Assembly (NCBI RefSeq): GCF_037038585.1
Contig: NC_092520.1
Location: forward strand, 146,939,104-147,003,103
Direction of reading: 5' to 3'
Source: Patagioenas fasciata
Lineage: Eukaryota; Chordata; Aves; Columbiformes; Columbidae
Length of the DNA stretch: 64,000 nucleotides
The notes under the pieces are model-generated. The model made no database searches, was not told the origin of the DNA, and saw only the letters and a list, made by a program, of their open reading frames with translations. Of this stretch, positions 24,763 to 36,983 are shown piece by piece. Positions within the stretch are counted from its first letter, which is position 1; the number at the start of each line of letters is the position of its first letter. The translations under genes and the position numbers were made by a program.

Positions 24763-27700
24763 TGCTTACTGGTAAGAACAGGCAGTTTGCTAATTGCACC
24801 TTCAGGCCCACAAAGACATTTCAGCACTCCTGTGTAAAGGGAGTAAGAGCTTTTTGTTGTTGCTAATTTTTTTGTGTCAAACTTGTCAAAAATGCATGCT
24901 TATGCTACATGGGGTTAATTCCCATACTCCGTATGTACTGAGATCCTTTGCAATGATTTACAAATGAACAAAGCGACATTCAGGCTCCTTAAACCACCCG
25001 AGTCCTAATGATCCATCCAGGTCTCCTGATGAAGAAGAATTGCCGTATGCAGCACTTTTCTCTTTACAGATGTAGAATGATTACCATTCTGCTCATTAAA
25101 CTAAGGTGTGCATACCCAGCTGTGGCAAAAGTTAAATTACCAAAGTGAGGCTGCTTCTCCCAGACACCACTTTCTGATCAACAGTTCCACAGCACTGAAT
25201 GGATTATTGCTATTTAGTTTAGTCAGTTGGTTGTTCTATAAGCTGAGTGCAGCATTCAAGTCCATTTTGACATGAGAAGTCATACCCTAGAACTCAAGAG
25301 TTTGGGAAGATCAGGACCACCAGAATTTAATGGGGAAAGAGGTGTACAATGGACTGGGGTATGAGTGAGGAACAAGGAAGAAGCTTTACAGTATCTACCT
25401 AGAAGATGTAATGCCCTGTTTTATTTGATGCTTTGCATTTCTTGGAGGAGTTAGAGTTCCCTCAGTTCTTGATTGCTTTCTCATCATTAAGATTGACAGA
25501 AGCCACACAGTGAGAAATAAAGTCAAGTCTTTCTGGAAACCTGGCTGGTCAGGCTTGTGCGTAACTGCAGAGTTAGGGCTGCTTTTTTAACAATAAGTGC
25601 CTTGATTTTATGTATGTGTCTGCATATGTGTGTGACACACACATGCACAGACACACACATACATATTTATACACATATACACATATATCAGAAAGATAGG
25701 GGAAGAAAGGATCTGTACAATGCAGAAGGAGAAATGTTCAGCAGCAGTTGGCCACATGCTAAGTGAAGAATGAAGATCCTCAACTTCGTTCATTTAAAAA
25801 AATAAATATTAGTGCCTACATTAGTTCAGATCAAAGGTGGTTATCTTCCAGGGCCTAGCAGTCAAGGCTGGCATATGGCAGAAGATACCTTCTTCTAGCA
25901 TTGCTTCCTTCACCAGATGATGGTGGAAGTAGGGTAAGGTCAAGGACCAGAAAGAAGAATACGACTCAAAGGATCTGTGATGGGATTTAAGATCTGACAG
26001 ACTGATGAAAGGGGGTGGAGAAGGCAGGAATGGGAGGGCACTAGAAAGCCTCTCCCACATACCTGCTGGGGAAGCCAAGAGAAAAAAAGCACAGCACTGC
26101 AGTCTGGTTTCCTGACAGGGCGATGCTGCAGTTCATGCTGGTCCTTAGTTCCTCCTGCATCCTGCCATGCTGGGACTGGCTGCCAAAAAGCCATCTCAGG
26201 GAAAGGAAGGGAAGATACAATGATGGCAGCGATGTCTCTATAAACAACCTAGGGAAACTTGAAGTCTTGCATAAACACAGCTATGGTTATTTGGCAGAAG
26301 CAAATGCTGAGCCCTGCCGAATCAGGCTGGTTGTGTAAGGAAGGTATCCCTAGGGCGCTGGTGGTCTCTGCCCACTTGTTCTGCATCCTTCTCACTTAAA
26401 CTTGCTCCTCTCTGTTTCCCTACCCCTTTCTGTGCTGTGCCAGGAGACATCACAGAACACTGTTGGTGCGTTGCCCTTTCCTTTGCAATCTCTGATCACC
26501 TCAGTTCCTGGAGGCACTTTCAGCAATTTAGGGGGAGTAAGGTAAAGGCACTGTACAACTATCTGCATCAATCTGTTGAGTCTCTTCAGTGAATTTTAGG
26601 GGAATACAAAAAAATCTCAACTAATGACTGCAAAACAAAACAGCTGCTGCAATTTGGATGCATATAAGTTTCATTTACATTCGGAGAATGCACCAAAAAG
26701 CATGCATCTGTACCTTTCAACTATAAAGGATACTAGGTTTTAGGTGTTACTATATATAACTTCTTAATTTTCCATATAGCTTTCCCTTTAAGGGATGGGA
26801 TAAGTTCCTTTCTGACAACGCCTGGACAAAAGCCAACGCATTTCCCTGAGCAATGCAGGAAAATAATCAGGTTTCTCTAATCAGTTCATTCAGACCCTCG
26901 GTCTATCAAGCACTTTTTTAAATTTTGTTTTATTGTTAATATTATTATTCTTATAATTATTATTGAATTCATGCATTAATTAGTTCAAGTTACACCTTAA
27001 TCAAATAGGCCATAATGCTGAATATTTGAACATGCTTTGATCTCCAAAAGTTATTGTTCCCATTTGACTAACATACGCACTTAAATACAGTACTTTAAAT
27101 TACTAGTCAATGATTTAATAAATTAAGGAGTGCACTTCTGGTGAATGCAAATCAAAAAGAAAATAAAAGAAGAGAAAAAAGAGAGATAAAGGACCTACTT
27201 TTAGAAGATTCAGTTCAAACGAAAGCTTATCTGCTATTGACTGAGGTAACGTTTCAGGCATGCGATTATAAAATAAATAGTATCAAATTCAAACATGCTT
27301 ATATTCAACTCCATTGTGCTATCTTGCAACAGAGGGGCTTAAAGTTTTGTATCCAGTTCTGGACAGGGAAAAGTATGTTTAAACCATCTGCATGTAAGAG
27401 AACTTAGTAGCATTGCAGATGTTTTGTCTTCAGTTTTGTTTGTTATTTTCCTTTTGGAATAGTTCTTCTATGGACCACAAAAGATACCAGGCTTAAGTAT
27501 ATTCTAATAAGGTGCTGTGTGAATCTGTAGACTGGATGTATGTAATCTTTCACATAGGGTGTGGAAGGAAAATTTGAGCTCCTTCATAAAAACCATGGCA
27601 AATGCTTGCTGCATGTTTCTGTTAATCCTTTTTTTGTTATTATTATCTGATGCACTTTCTTGCAACTGTGCAGTTTTGCGGAATATTTTTACTGGAATCC

Positions 27701-28050
27701 ATGCATATGCTTTATAGCTCTAAAAACTGTCCTGCTTAGTTTAAGTTAACTTCATAAAAAAAAAAAGGGAGATGGGAGAGGAAAAGTTTAGGTCTATCAT
27801 CATCATACAGCTTAAAACTAAACTAGTTCAAATGGTTATCATTTACCAGGTGGAAAATGTTTTTAAAAAATAAACAAAACCTTATCTTTCATGGATCCTG
27901 GAAGCTTCTTTATCGCTGAGCAAAGATTCGCAATGCAACAATGCATTTACGAGGTAAATAAAGCATTCAAAGACTATCAGTAAAGCATCTACAAAGTGTG
28001 ACTGTGTCACTAAAGTCTTTCAGCTGTGAGTGAGGATTTTGGTTTTTTGT
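24763..28050. other. KCNA1 downstream region, probably including its 3'UTR
   Basis: No gene frame. It lies 3' of KCNA1 on the minus strand, and long 3'UTRs are usual for Kv1 genes. Minus-strand AATAAA signals occur at about 26,929-26,934 and near 25,420; which, if any, is used cannot be told. The TG/CA palindrome is also here. Confidence 0.5.
25621..25647. repeat. TG/CA near-perfect palindrome
   Basis: A 13-base left arm starting tgcatatgtg is the reverse complement of the right arm ending cacatgca, with one mismatch and a single central base. It sits in a wider TG/CA and TA-rich region to about 25,688. Confidence 0.85.
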
Positions 28051-29580
<1,530 letters not shown>

Positions 29581-29659
29581 TTAACAGGGAGAGGAGGATG
29601 GAGGAGAGCGAAAAGCCTCGGGGTAGTTCAGTGGAAGTGGGGCAGGCAAGGTTCAGAGT

Positions 29660-30744
29660 CTGCAGGGAGGGATGATGAGTTGGGGTGGAGAGCTTGCAGA
29701 AGAGATGGATGTGGGACCTAAAGGTTGGAAATATCCAAAAGGGGTAACGAGAAGAGGGATGAAGGGAGAAGCATCAGGGATGATGGGAGCGTGAAGAAAG
29801 AGGGGAGAAGTACCTTTAGGGAGGGGAAGAGGGCAGGTAAGGTGAGGGGTCCCGTCCCCCAAGCTGGAAGGCTGAAGATCTATGAAGTACACCCACAGGC
29901 TGGGGTCCCCTCCCCAGCCGTCTCCTTTTGCCTTTAACTTGATCCGTCCACTTTTCTCGCCGACTTGACCATCGCTGCGGCTGCTGTCACAAAGTTACCA
30001 CACACACACACACACACATACACACACATACACACACATACACACAAATAAATAAATAAACAAACAAATAAATAGATAAATAGCGGGGTGGCTGGGAGGT
30101 GAGTCCTTGCAATGCCAACTCAGCAAATTTTCATCACCTGCCCCCCCCCCCCGCCCCGCCCCGGTCCTCTCCTCTTGTGTGCCGGGGAGGGAGGGATGGA
30201 GATACTCTGCTTTTGAAGGCATAAAGCTACTTGCAGGATGGAGGCTGCCAGGAAGGAGAGAAACAGAATAAACCAGCCCCCAAGCTCCACCACACACACA
30301 CGCTCAGGCGCAATGGATTGGTTTTCACACCAGCAAGAACATCCCGCTCTGCCCACTACGGCAACACATGCAGAGCCCTACACGTTCCCACACATCCCCG
30401 GACATGCACCAGGGTCATCCAAGGCAGGAAGGGGCCAATGTGGACCCTGCAGTGCCCTGAGCACATCGGGAGGGCTTCCAAGGCAACTTCAGCGTGGTCA
30501 GCTCCTGCAATAAGTCTCCTGATCACCACGCTCCCCACTTCACAGACAGTGGAGATTTAGCTGAGCACTGACAACTTCATCACATCAATTTGGGGGATCA
30601 GGGCTGGGGGAACAAAGCATATCCTCTCTTGCTTTGTAACAGCTAAACACAACTGAGAGGCGAGGGGAGGGATATTGACATCGCGGACCCAAACTGTCCA
30701 GAATAGAGTCCAACAGCGCGGGGGCAGAAGGGGCTTTTCCTTAC
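29660..30744 (-). other. KCNA1: Predicted 5'UTR intron of KCNA1
   Basis: On the minus strand a consensus donor CCAG|GTAAGG lies at 30745/30744. A matching acceptor, CATCCCTCCCTGCAG|AC, preceded by a pyrimidine tract and a CTCAT branch-like motif, ends at 29660. Splicing would join a non-coding exon from the CpG island to an exon beginning about 130 nt before the start codon. Vertebrate KCNA1 genes commonly have the coding sequence in one terminal exon behind non-coding 5' sequence, which fits. The intron would hold the CA microsatellite at 30.0 kb and a C-rich run near 30,140-30,165. No transcript evidence is available, and other acceptors between 29,660 and the ATG cannot be excluded. Confidence 0.5.
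29999..30083. repeat. Compound (CA)n / (ATACACAC)n / (AAAT)n microsatellite
   Basis: About 18 bp of CA repeat passes into three spaced copies of a TACACACA-type unit, then AAAT and AAAC tetranucleotides and a single AGAT. It lies inside the predicted KCNA1 5'UTR intron. Confidence 0.95.
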
Positions 30745-31119
30745 CTGGTCCGAGTGAGACGCGCCGGTTAGGAGTAGGAGCCAGTGCTGGAATGCGTCAA
30801 GTCGCCTTGCAGCAGCATCCAAAAAAACCAAACCAAAACAAAAACCGCAGCGGCAAACTCAGCCCTCCTCCTCTTCCTCTTGCGCCCCTCTTAATAATAC
30901 AGCGATCGTTTTACAGGGCTGCCTGCGAGACACTGAAATATTCATACACTGTCTTAGGCTGCACCAAGGGCGAGTGGGTTTAATTAGTTTCTGCCGAGAA
31001 CCGCAGTGGGGGGTGGGAGAGGAAAAAAAAAAGTGCAAAGTACCTTTTTCAAAAGGCTTGAGTTAGTAAATAAAATCAAGGAGTCCTAGATAGCTGCTGG
31101 CTCTCCTGTTCTCTTCCCT

Positions 31120-31990
31120 TAAGACAGCGGGAAAAGGAGCCGGGCTCTGGGCAGCGGCGGCTGAGGAGATGTAAGAGAGCCGCAGTCCTGCAGCCGCATC
31201 CCTGGAGTCGGTCTTGGCTCGTCCCGGCAGCAGCAGCAGCAGGAGGCAGGAGCTGGACGCGTGTGGCAGGAGCGAGCGGGCTGCTGAATGCATAAGAGCA
31301 AGGAGCAAACTCGAGCCATTTCTTGACGCTGCAGTATCAGCAGAAACCTGAGAGCTGTTTGGTGCAGCTCGGGGAGAGGGAGGCGGGAGGGGGTGGGGGG
31401 GAACGGGACCAGAGGGAGGAGGGGAAGCACGCTACCCCCCGGGCCGGCCGCCCCCGCCGCCGCCAGCGCGGCCCCCGCCGCCGCGGCACGCTGCGCGCCG
31501 CGCCCCCCGACGCAATGCAGGCGGCGGCCCCAGCCCGCCGGCACCGGCCGGCCGCTGCGGGACACCGAGCCGACCCAGCCGAGGCGGCGGGGAACGAGTG
31601 GGTCCCTGGAGAGGGGGATGCACAAGCGGCGCGGGCAGGTGTGCGGAGCTTCTCTTCTCCCCGCCCTCCCCCCCTTTCCCGGCTGGTAGCCGACTCGGCT
31701 GTCCCCGCAGACCCGCCGCGGCACCTGCAGAGGAGGCGGCCGGAGTGGTGCAGGGCTTTACACATCCCGAACGGAGCGCGATGCTGCAGCCGCGGCGGGC
31801 GGCGGCTGCGCCCGCAGTGCACGGGGGCCCCGTGGTGTGGGGTCGGCCCGGCACGGAACGGCTCGGTCCGGGGACCTGGTGTTGTTGCAGGACACGGCGC
31901 TGGCCCCTGCCCGCAGTACTCCCGGTAGTGCATGGGGCCGCGCAGCCGGAGCCTCCCGGGCATAGTGGTGAAGGCGGGATTCCGAGCGGT
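31120..31990 (-). promoter_or_regulatory. KCNA1: CpG island, probable KCNA1 promoter and first exon region
   Basis: This is the only dense CpG cluster in an otherwise CpG-poor window, strongest at about 31,430-31,960 (runs of gccgcc, cggccg, gcgcgc). It lies 1.6-2.4 kb upstream of the KCNA1 ATG and just upstream of the predicted first-exon donor at 30,745, so it is the natural promoter candidate. I see no convincing TATA box, as is usual for CpG-island promoters. A short CAG/CTG run occurs at about 31,227-31,242. The transcription start cannot be placed precisely; the first exon would run from somewhere in 31.0-31.4 kb down to 30,745. The island could also promote a divergent transcript on the plus strand. 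Confidence 0.65.
31382..31424 (+). other. G-rich tract with G-quadruplex potential
   Basis: Within the CpG island the plus strand carries at least five closely spaced runs of three or more G (ggcggga, ggggg, gggggggg, ggg, aggggaa). This meets the usual G-quadruplex pattern of four G-runs separated by short loops. The Gs are on the template strand relative to KCNA1, so a structure would form in DNA rather than in the KCNA1 transcript. Confidence 0.5.
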
Positions 31991-34900
31991 GTGGCTAAAA
32001 CTGGGAGGGAAGAGTTAATCGGCAGGCAGCATATTACAGGGAAATTGCCCTTTCATGCTGCTTTATCCCACTGAATTCATTTAATTGATGAATCACGTAA
32101 CTTCGAGATGGAGAAGACCCATTATGTCATCAGCTTCTCTCCCCTGCCAGTGGAGGACTGTTCCCAACAGTACATGATCGTGTACATTATATAAAAGCCT
32201 GCTGCTCACTTTGTTAAAGCTGGAGAGGTGATCAAATACAACCCGGGCCTGTGTAATTTGAAGCACTCCAGAGCTAAGTAACACCAAGTTCACGTTTAAC
32301 AGATCTAGTCTCATTAGCTTTCCACTGCATAATATATTATCTTCACTTAAGATCACCACCTTGGCAGTCCAAAAATACTTAACCACCTGACCTCATGGAC
32401 AGTTTCTGTCTCTTTTTGCCTTCCTCTTATTTATCCCCATGTTTTGCTGTTTCGAGGGGGTTGTTTCGTTGTTTCGGGGGATTTTGTTTGTTTACTTTTC
32501 CTTTTTTCTTTTCCATGGTGGTGCGATTTGGGTTTTTTTGCTAGAGTATGAACCATTCTAAAATCCTCTAGCCCCAGCTGCATTGTAATCACAGCTACTT
32601 TGCATGCTGCATTCAACAGCCCTGGTGGAAAAAAAAAAAAAAGAAGAGCAAAGAAAAAGAAACAGATTTTCTCTTTAGCCTGCTATAGGCACTTTTTTTT
32701 TTTTTTCCAGTGGGTGTCACATATGCTGAAAGTTTTATGAGAAACTTGTGGTGAATTTCTGAGTAAGAGAAAAGTCTCTTTCTGCCACTCCTGGAAAAAT
32801 AATCAAATCACTATATAAAAAGAAAGAGTCTTCTAGTGAAAATCACGGACACTAATTTTCTCTCTGACAGTTTAGCAGCTCAGCATCAAAATATGGCCTG
32901 GACCCAGCAGCCCTAGACCCTGTACAAACTAAAGCCTCCCAAAAAAGTAAGGCAGTCTTGTTGCCTAAACTAACCAGGCTGTTTTTCAACGCTTCAAGAA
33001 ACTCAGCTACAGCCTTTGACTCAACATCCTCTTATGGCAGTGAATTCCACGCCTGGATGACATGCTGCACAGAGCTGACTGCAAAGTATTCCGAGAGCTC
33101 TGCATTCAGTGCGCTTGGGACTGTTTTGCAGAAATAGCTCTGTGAGCTAGCACTCACCCGGTTCTGGTGCAGTGTTAATATGCCCCTGTACTAGTTCAAA
33201 GACGAATACATATGCTCATTGTGATGAAAAGGCATATCTGACAATCAAGAGTCCTGAGTTCAAGGTGCTGCTCTGCCCTTGGTTTCCTGTGGGATTGCAG
33301 GCAAGTCTATACGTTCTGCTTTTGTATCTGAAAAACAGAACCAAAAGTGCTTCCTCTGCCTGTCACAACTGCTTAGGCTGTTTGTTCCTGAGGGCTGCCT
33401 TAGCACAGCAGAACCTAAATCTTTATTGGACGTGGGTATACCAGTAGCAGAAAAAAAACAAGCGTCCTTTGTTTTTATATTACAGGGTAGAGAAAGGACA
33501 AACTGGGATAATGCCCCCTCCTCAATTTGAATGGCTTTGAACTCTGTGATTCCTCACTCCAATCTAATAAACATTACTGGCAAGCAATCATGCTGTAAGG
33601 TATATACTTTTCTAAGAACAGTGGAATATTAGACATAGGGTTGCTGAAAATATTGTTAAGGCATGTAGACTAATGAGCAGTAAAACTAGGGCTTATAAAG
33701 AGGTCATATGTTAATGTTACTGTGCTAAGTAGCTTGATTTAAATTTTGAGGAGTGGAAGTAGACTCTGATTTCTGCTAAATTTTACGTCAGGCTGCTGCT
33801 AGTTCATACTTTCTATATTATGGAAAATGGCCACCAGCAATTGAACTGGTAATCCCCACCAAGGGTCAAACTGAGAAGCTCTGCTCAGGAACAAAAGTTT
33901 CCACAGGGAAACTCGAAGTTGCAAACAATCAAGAGCTTGAGGTAAGTAGCAGGCAGTACTTAAAAAACATCCAAAGCAGCTGCTTTTAAAAATCCCGCTA
34001 GGCACTTTTCTGCTTCCATAGATGCCAAAAAAGCAGTTGCTGTTCTTTTCCTTACAGCTGACTGATGGCCTGGCTTTGTGAGTGTGGTGGGCCTGGTAGT
34101 ACAATGCAAATAGCGTCATGTGCCCCCAATGGCTGTTCGCTGTGAGAAACGCCTCCATTTGAGCTCTCCCATGGAAAGTGCCTCCAGTCTGGTGTGGTAG
34201 TGTGGGTGAGCACAAGCAGATGGGGAAGCTGCAGGTGTTCGGAGCTGCACAAGTTAAGGAGCTTTGCTGCCGTCTTTGATGGCTCCTGATGAAACTTTTC
34301 ATAGGCAACCACAACTGATTGACTCTTTGTGTTAAAGATAGGTCAGCACAGCAAAAGCAGAACCGTTTGTGCAAGCTCAAAGTCTTGTAGAGAAAATTGA
34401 AGGTGCCTGTGTTTTGCTCTGGCAAACAAAAGATTTCCCCTGGCAAGAAAGCACAGAATTTTATTTGTTTGTTTATTTTTGGTTTGGTTTGGTTTTGTTT
34501 TTTTTTTTAGAGAGAGAGAAATGAGTTGTTAATTAAAATTCTTAGGATATTGCAAAGATTAAAGAAAAAATGTATTGAATTACTGTAGATCTGAAGCTGG
34601 ATCAAAAAATAATGGTTGATTTTATGCAGTGAAATAGGCTTTAAATACTACCACCAGGGAATCTGAAAACTACTGGCTGAAATCAATGGACACAGAAGTA
34701 GAGTGGATTTCCCAGCACAACATCATTCATGTAGGTGTCATGAGTGACATTCAACATGCTAAATTTCCTTGACATGAAGAGAGAGTTTGTGTGATAGAAA
34801 TCACTGCAAAATGCAAAGTGTCAGGACTGCTTTTGTGAACCTTATGGATCTCCATAGGCATTGTAGCCCAAATTCATCCAAGCCTGGAAAATGTTCTAGT

Positions 34901-36078
34901 AACATTATAGCTCCATTTGGAGCTGCATAAACCCATACATGAGTTGTGCAGGTGTCACTGTAGACACCATTTAATGGCTTTGAACATAGAAAATGCTATG
35001 CGTTCAGGGAGATGTTTCGGCCTAAATTTGCCTTGCAGAGCTTCTATTAGTCATGATGATCTATGACATGGAAAGAGTCAACAGAGAGAGCCAAGAGTGA
35101 GCTTGTGGTGTTGACAGCTGGATTTTATTCCTTGGAGGGAACAAAGGATCTTTTAAAAGGTTTTTATCTTTTAATACTGATTTATGACCCTTGTTACTAT
35201 CCTCCAGCATTATTAGTCATTGTTATGACTGTGATAATCAAATCTCATGCTTCAAAGCGTACTGATAGCTGACAGAAGATGACAATGACTTTTGTTCCCT
35301 CTTGTCATATAATTTTGTTGTTTTTCCTGCTCCTTTTTAAAGCCTTAGATACAGGCTCTCTATGACCAAAAGGGGTAGTGAGTAGATCCAGCCCTGTTGC
35401 TACAGAAGGAAGATGATTGCTCAGGAGTGCATCCCTGTGAAGAAGGAAGCAGAAACTTCCCTCACTCACATGTGCAGTTTAACTGCTAGGACTAGCCTGG
35501 AGAGAAAAGCTGACACCACCTTGCTGCTTTTTATCCCACATCAGTGGATTGGGTAGGGACAAAGTGTGGCAGTGGGAGGATGGCTGGGCAGGGCACAACA
35601 GAAAATGTGCTGTATTAGGAAAAAGTTAAGCTTGCTTTTGTCCTCCTCCAGATCAGCTGTATAATCAGGCAAAACGGAAGGACAAAGTTCTAATCCACCC
35701 CAGAAAATACCGAACTCTTGTGGGCATGTACCTGTACAAGGAACACACTTGTACATGAAGGGTAATTAAAAATGCTTAACAACAGTATTTTCATGGTTTT
35801 AATATTGTGTCCTCCTTCTCTGACCTCCTTTCCCGGTCCTAGATTTTCTTTACCAGAGTTTTGTCCAACTAGCTACTTGCTATTGAGACAACCTCCTGCT
35901 CAAGCAGGCAGGTCTGATCAGTGAAGAGAGTGTATTTTATTGAGACCTGCATCACTAAGTGTTTAGAAATAACTTCTGTTTCCCATTTTCCACACCAGGA
36001 ACAGCACTTGGAGAAGATCTGAATGACTTTGCAGCTGGTGCTTCTTTCTGTGATTGCCTGAATATGCTCAGGTATTTA
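31991..36078. other. Non-coding stretch upstream of KCNA1
   Basis: No gene seen. It holds A and T runs at about 32,630 and 32,693, a possible ancient LINE relic at 33.0 kb and a GGTTT-rich then T-rich tract at about 34,460-34,510. A 215-codon minus-strand frame (33,799-34,446) has no recognisable domain. The region is a plausible location for KCNA1 enhancers, but no element can be defined. Confidence 0.55.
32990..33105. mobile_element. Possible ancient LINE (CR1/L3-like) relic
   Basis: The stretch ttatggcagtgaattccac followed by gatgacatgctgcac and aaagtattcc recalls the 3' region of ancient CR1/L3-type LINEs shared by amniotes. The match is short and from memory. Confidence 0.25.
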
Positions 36079-36975
36079 ATACAGAATCACAGAATCACAG
36101 AATGTTAGGGTTTGGAAGGGACCGCAAAAGATCATCTAGTCCAATCCCCCTGCTGGAGCAGGAACACCTAGATGAGGCTACACAGGAGTGTGTCCAGGCG
36201 AGTTTTGAACGTCTCCAGAGAAGGAGACTCCACAACCCCCCTCGGCAGCCTGTTCCAGTGTTATGTTAGCCTTACTCAGAAGTTTCTTCTCAAATTTAAG
36301 TGGAATCTCTTGTGTTCCAGTATGAACCCATTACCCCTTGTCTTACCATTGGTTGTCACCGAGAAGAGCCTGGCTCCATCCTCATGACACTCACCCTTTA
36401 TATATTTATAAACATTAATGAGGTCAGTTTCCCCTCAGTTTCCTCTTCTCCAAGCTAAAGAGCCCCACCTCCCCCAGCCTTTCCTCATAAGGGAGATGCT
36501 CCACTCCCTTCATCATCTTGGTTGCCCTGTGCTGTTCCCTGTTCTTCTTGAACTGAGGGGCCCAGAACTGGACACAATATTCCAGGTGCAGTCTCACCAG
36601 GGCAGAGTAGAGGTGAAGGAGAACCTCTCTCGACCTACTAACCACCCCCCTTCTAATACATCCCAGGATGCCATTGGCCTTCCTGGCCACAAGGGCACAG
36701 TGCTGGCTCATGGTCATCCTGCTGTCCACCAGGACCCCCAGGTCCCTTTCCCCTACACTGCTCTCTAATAGGTCATTCCCCAACTTATACTGGAACCTGG
36801 GGTTGTTCCTACCCAGATGCAAGGCTCTACGCTTTCCCTTGTTATATTTCATTAAATTTTTCCCCGCCCAACTCTCCAGCCTGTCCAGGTCTCGCTGGAT
36901 GGCAGCACAGCTTTCTGGCGTGTCAGCCACTCCTCCCAGTTTGGTGTCATCAGCAGACATGCTGATAGTACACTC
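36079..36975 (-). mobile_element. CR1 LINE, 5'-truncated, with part of the reverse-transcriptase frame open
   Basis: Read on the minus strand, this is the 3' part of a CR1 retrotransposon. It starts in the reverse-transcriptase core ([14 protein letters not shown]) and runs through [44 protein letters not shown] and [16 protein letters not shown] to [19 protein letters not shown]. It then continues through the 3'UTR and ends in ATTCTGTG octamer repeats at about 36,080-36,100. The reading frame is still open from about 36,975 to 36,424, so it is among the least decayed transposons here. Its truncated 5' end abuts the CNNM retrocopy. It is not autonomous, since the endonuclease and most of ORF2 are gone. 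Confidence 0.93.
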
Positions 36976-36983
36976 CAGCCCAC

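Noticed and set aside
24096-24866. Open frames of over 200 codons on both strands rich in Lys-Glu-Gly-Arg or Leu-Pro-Ser-Phe
   Set aside because: They are translations of the GGAA/GGGA array, which has no stop codon in any frame in pure form; overlapping open frames on both strands mark it as simple repeat.
31119-32074. Several overlapping frames of 140-208 codons on both strands
   Set aside because: Stop codons are rare in a GC-rich CpG island. Composition is Ala/Arg/Pro/Gly low complexity and the frames overlap in opposite directions.
33799-34446. A 215-codon minus-strand frame
   Set aside because: Cys/Ser/Leu/Phe-rich translation without domain similarity, no CpG promoter or neighbouring exons; probably chance.
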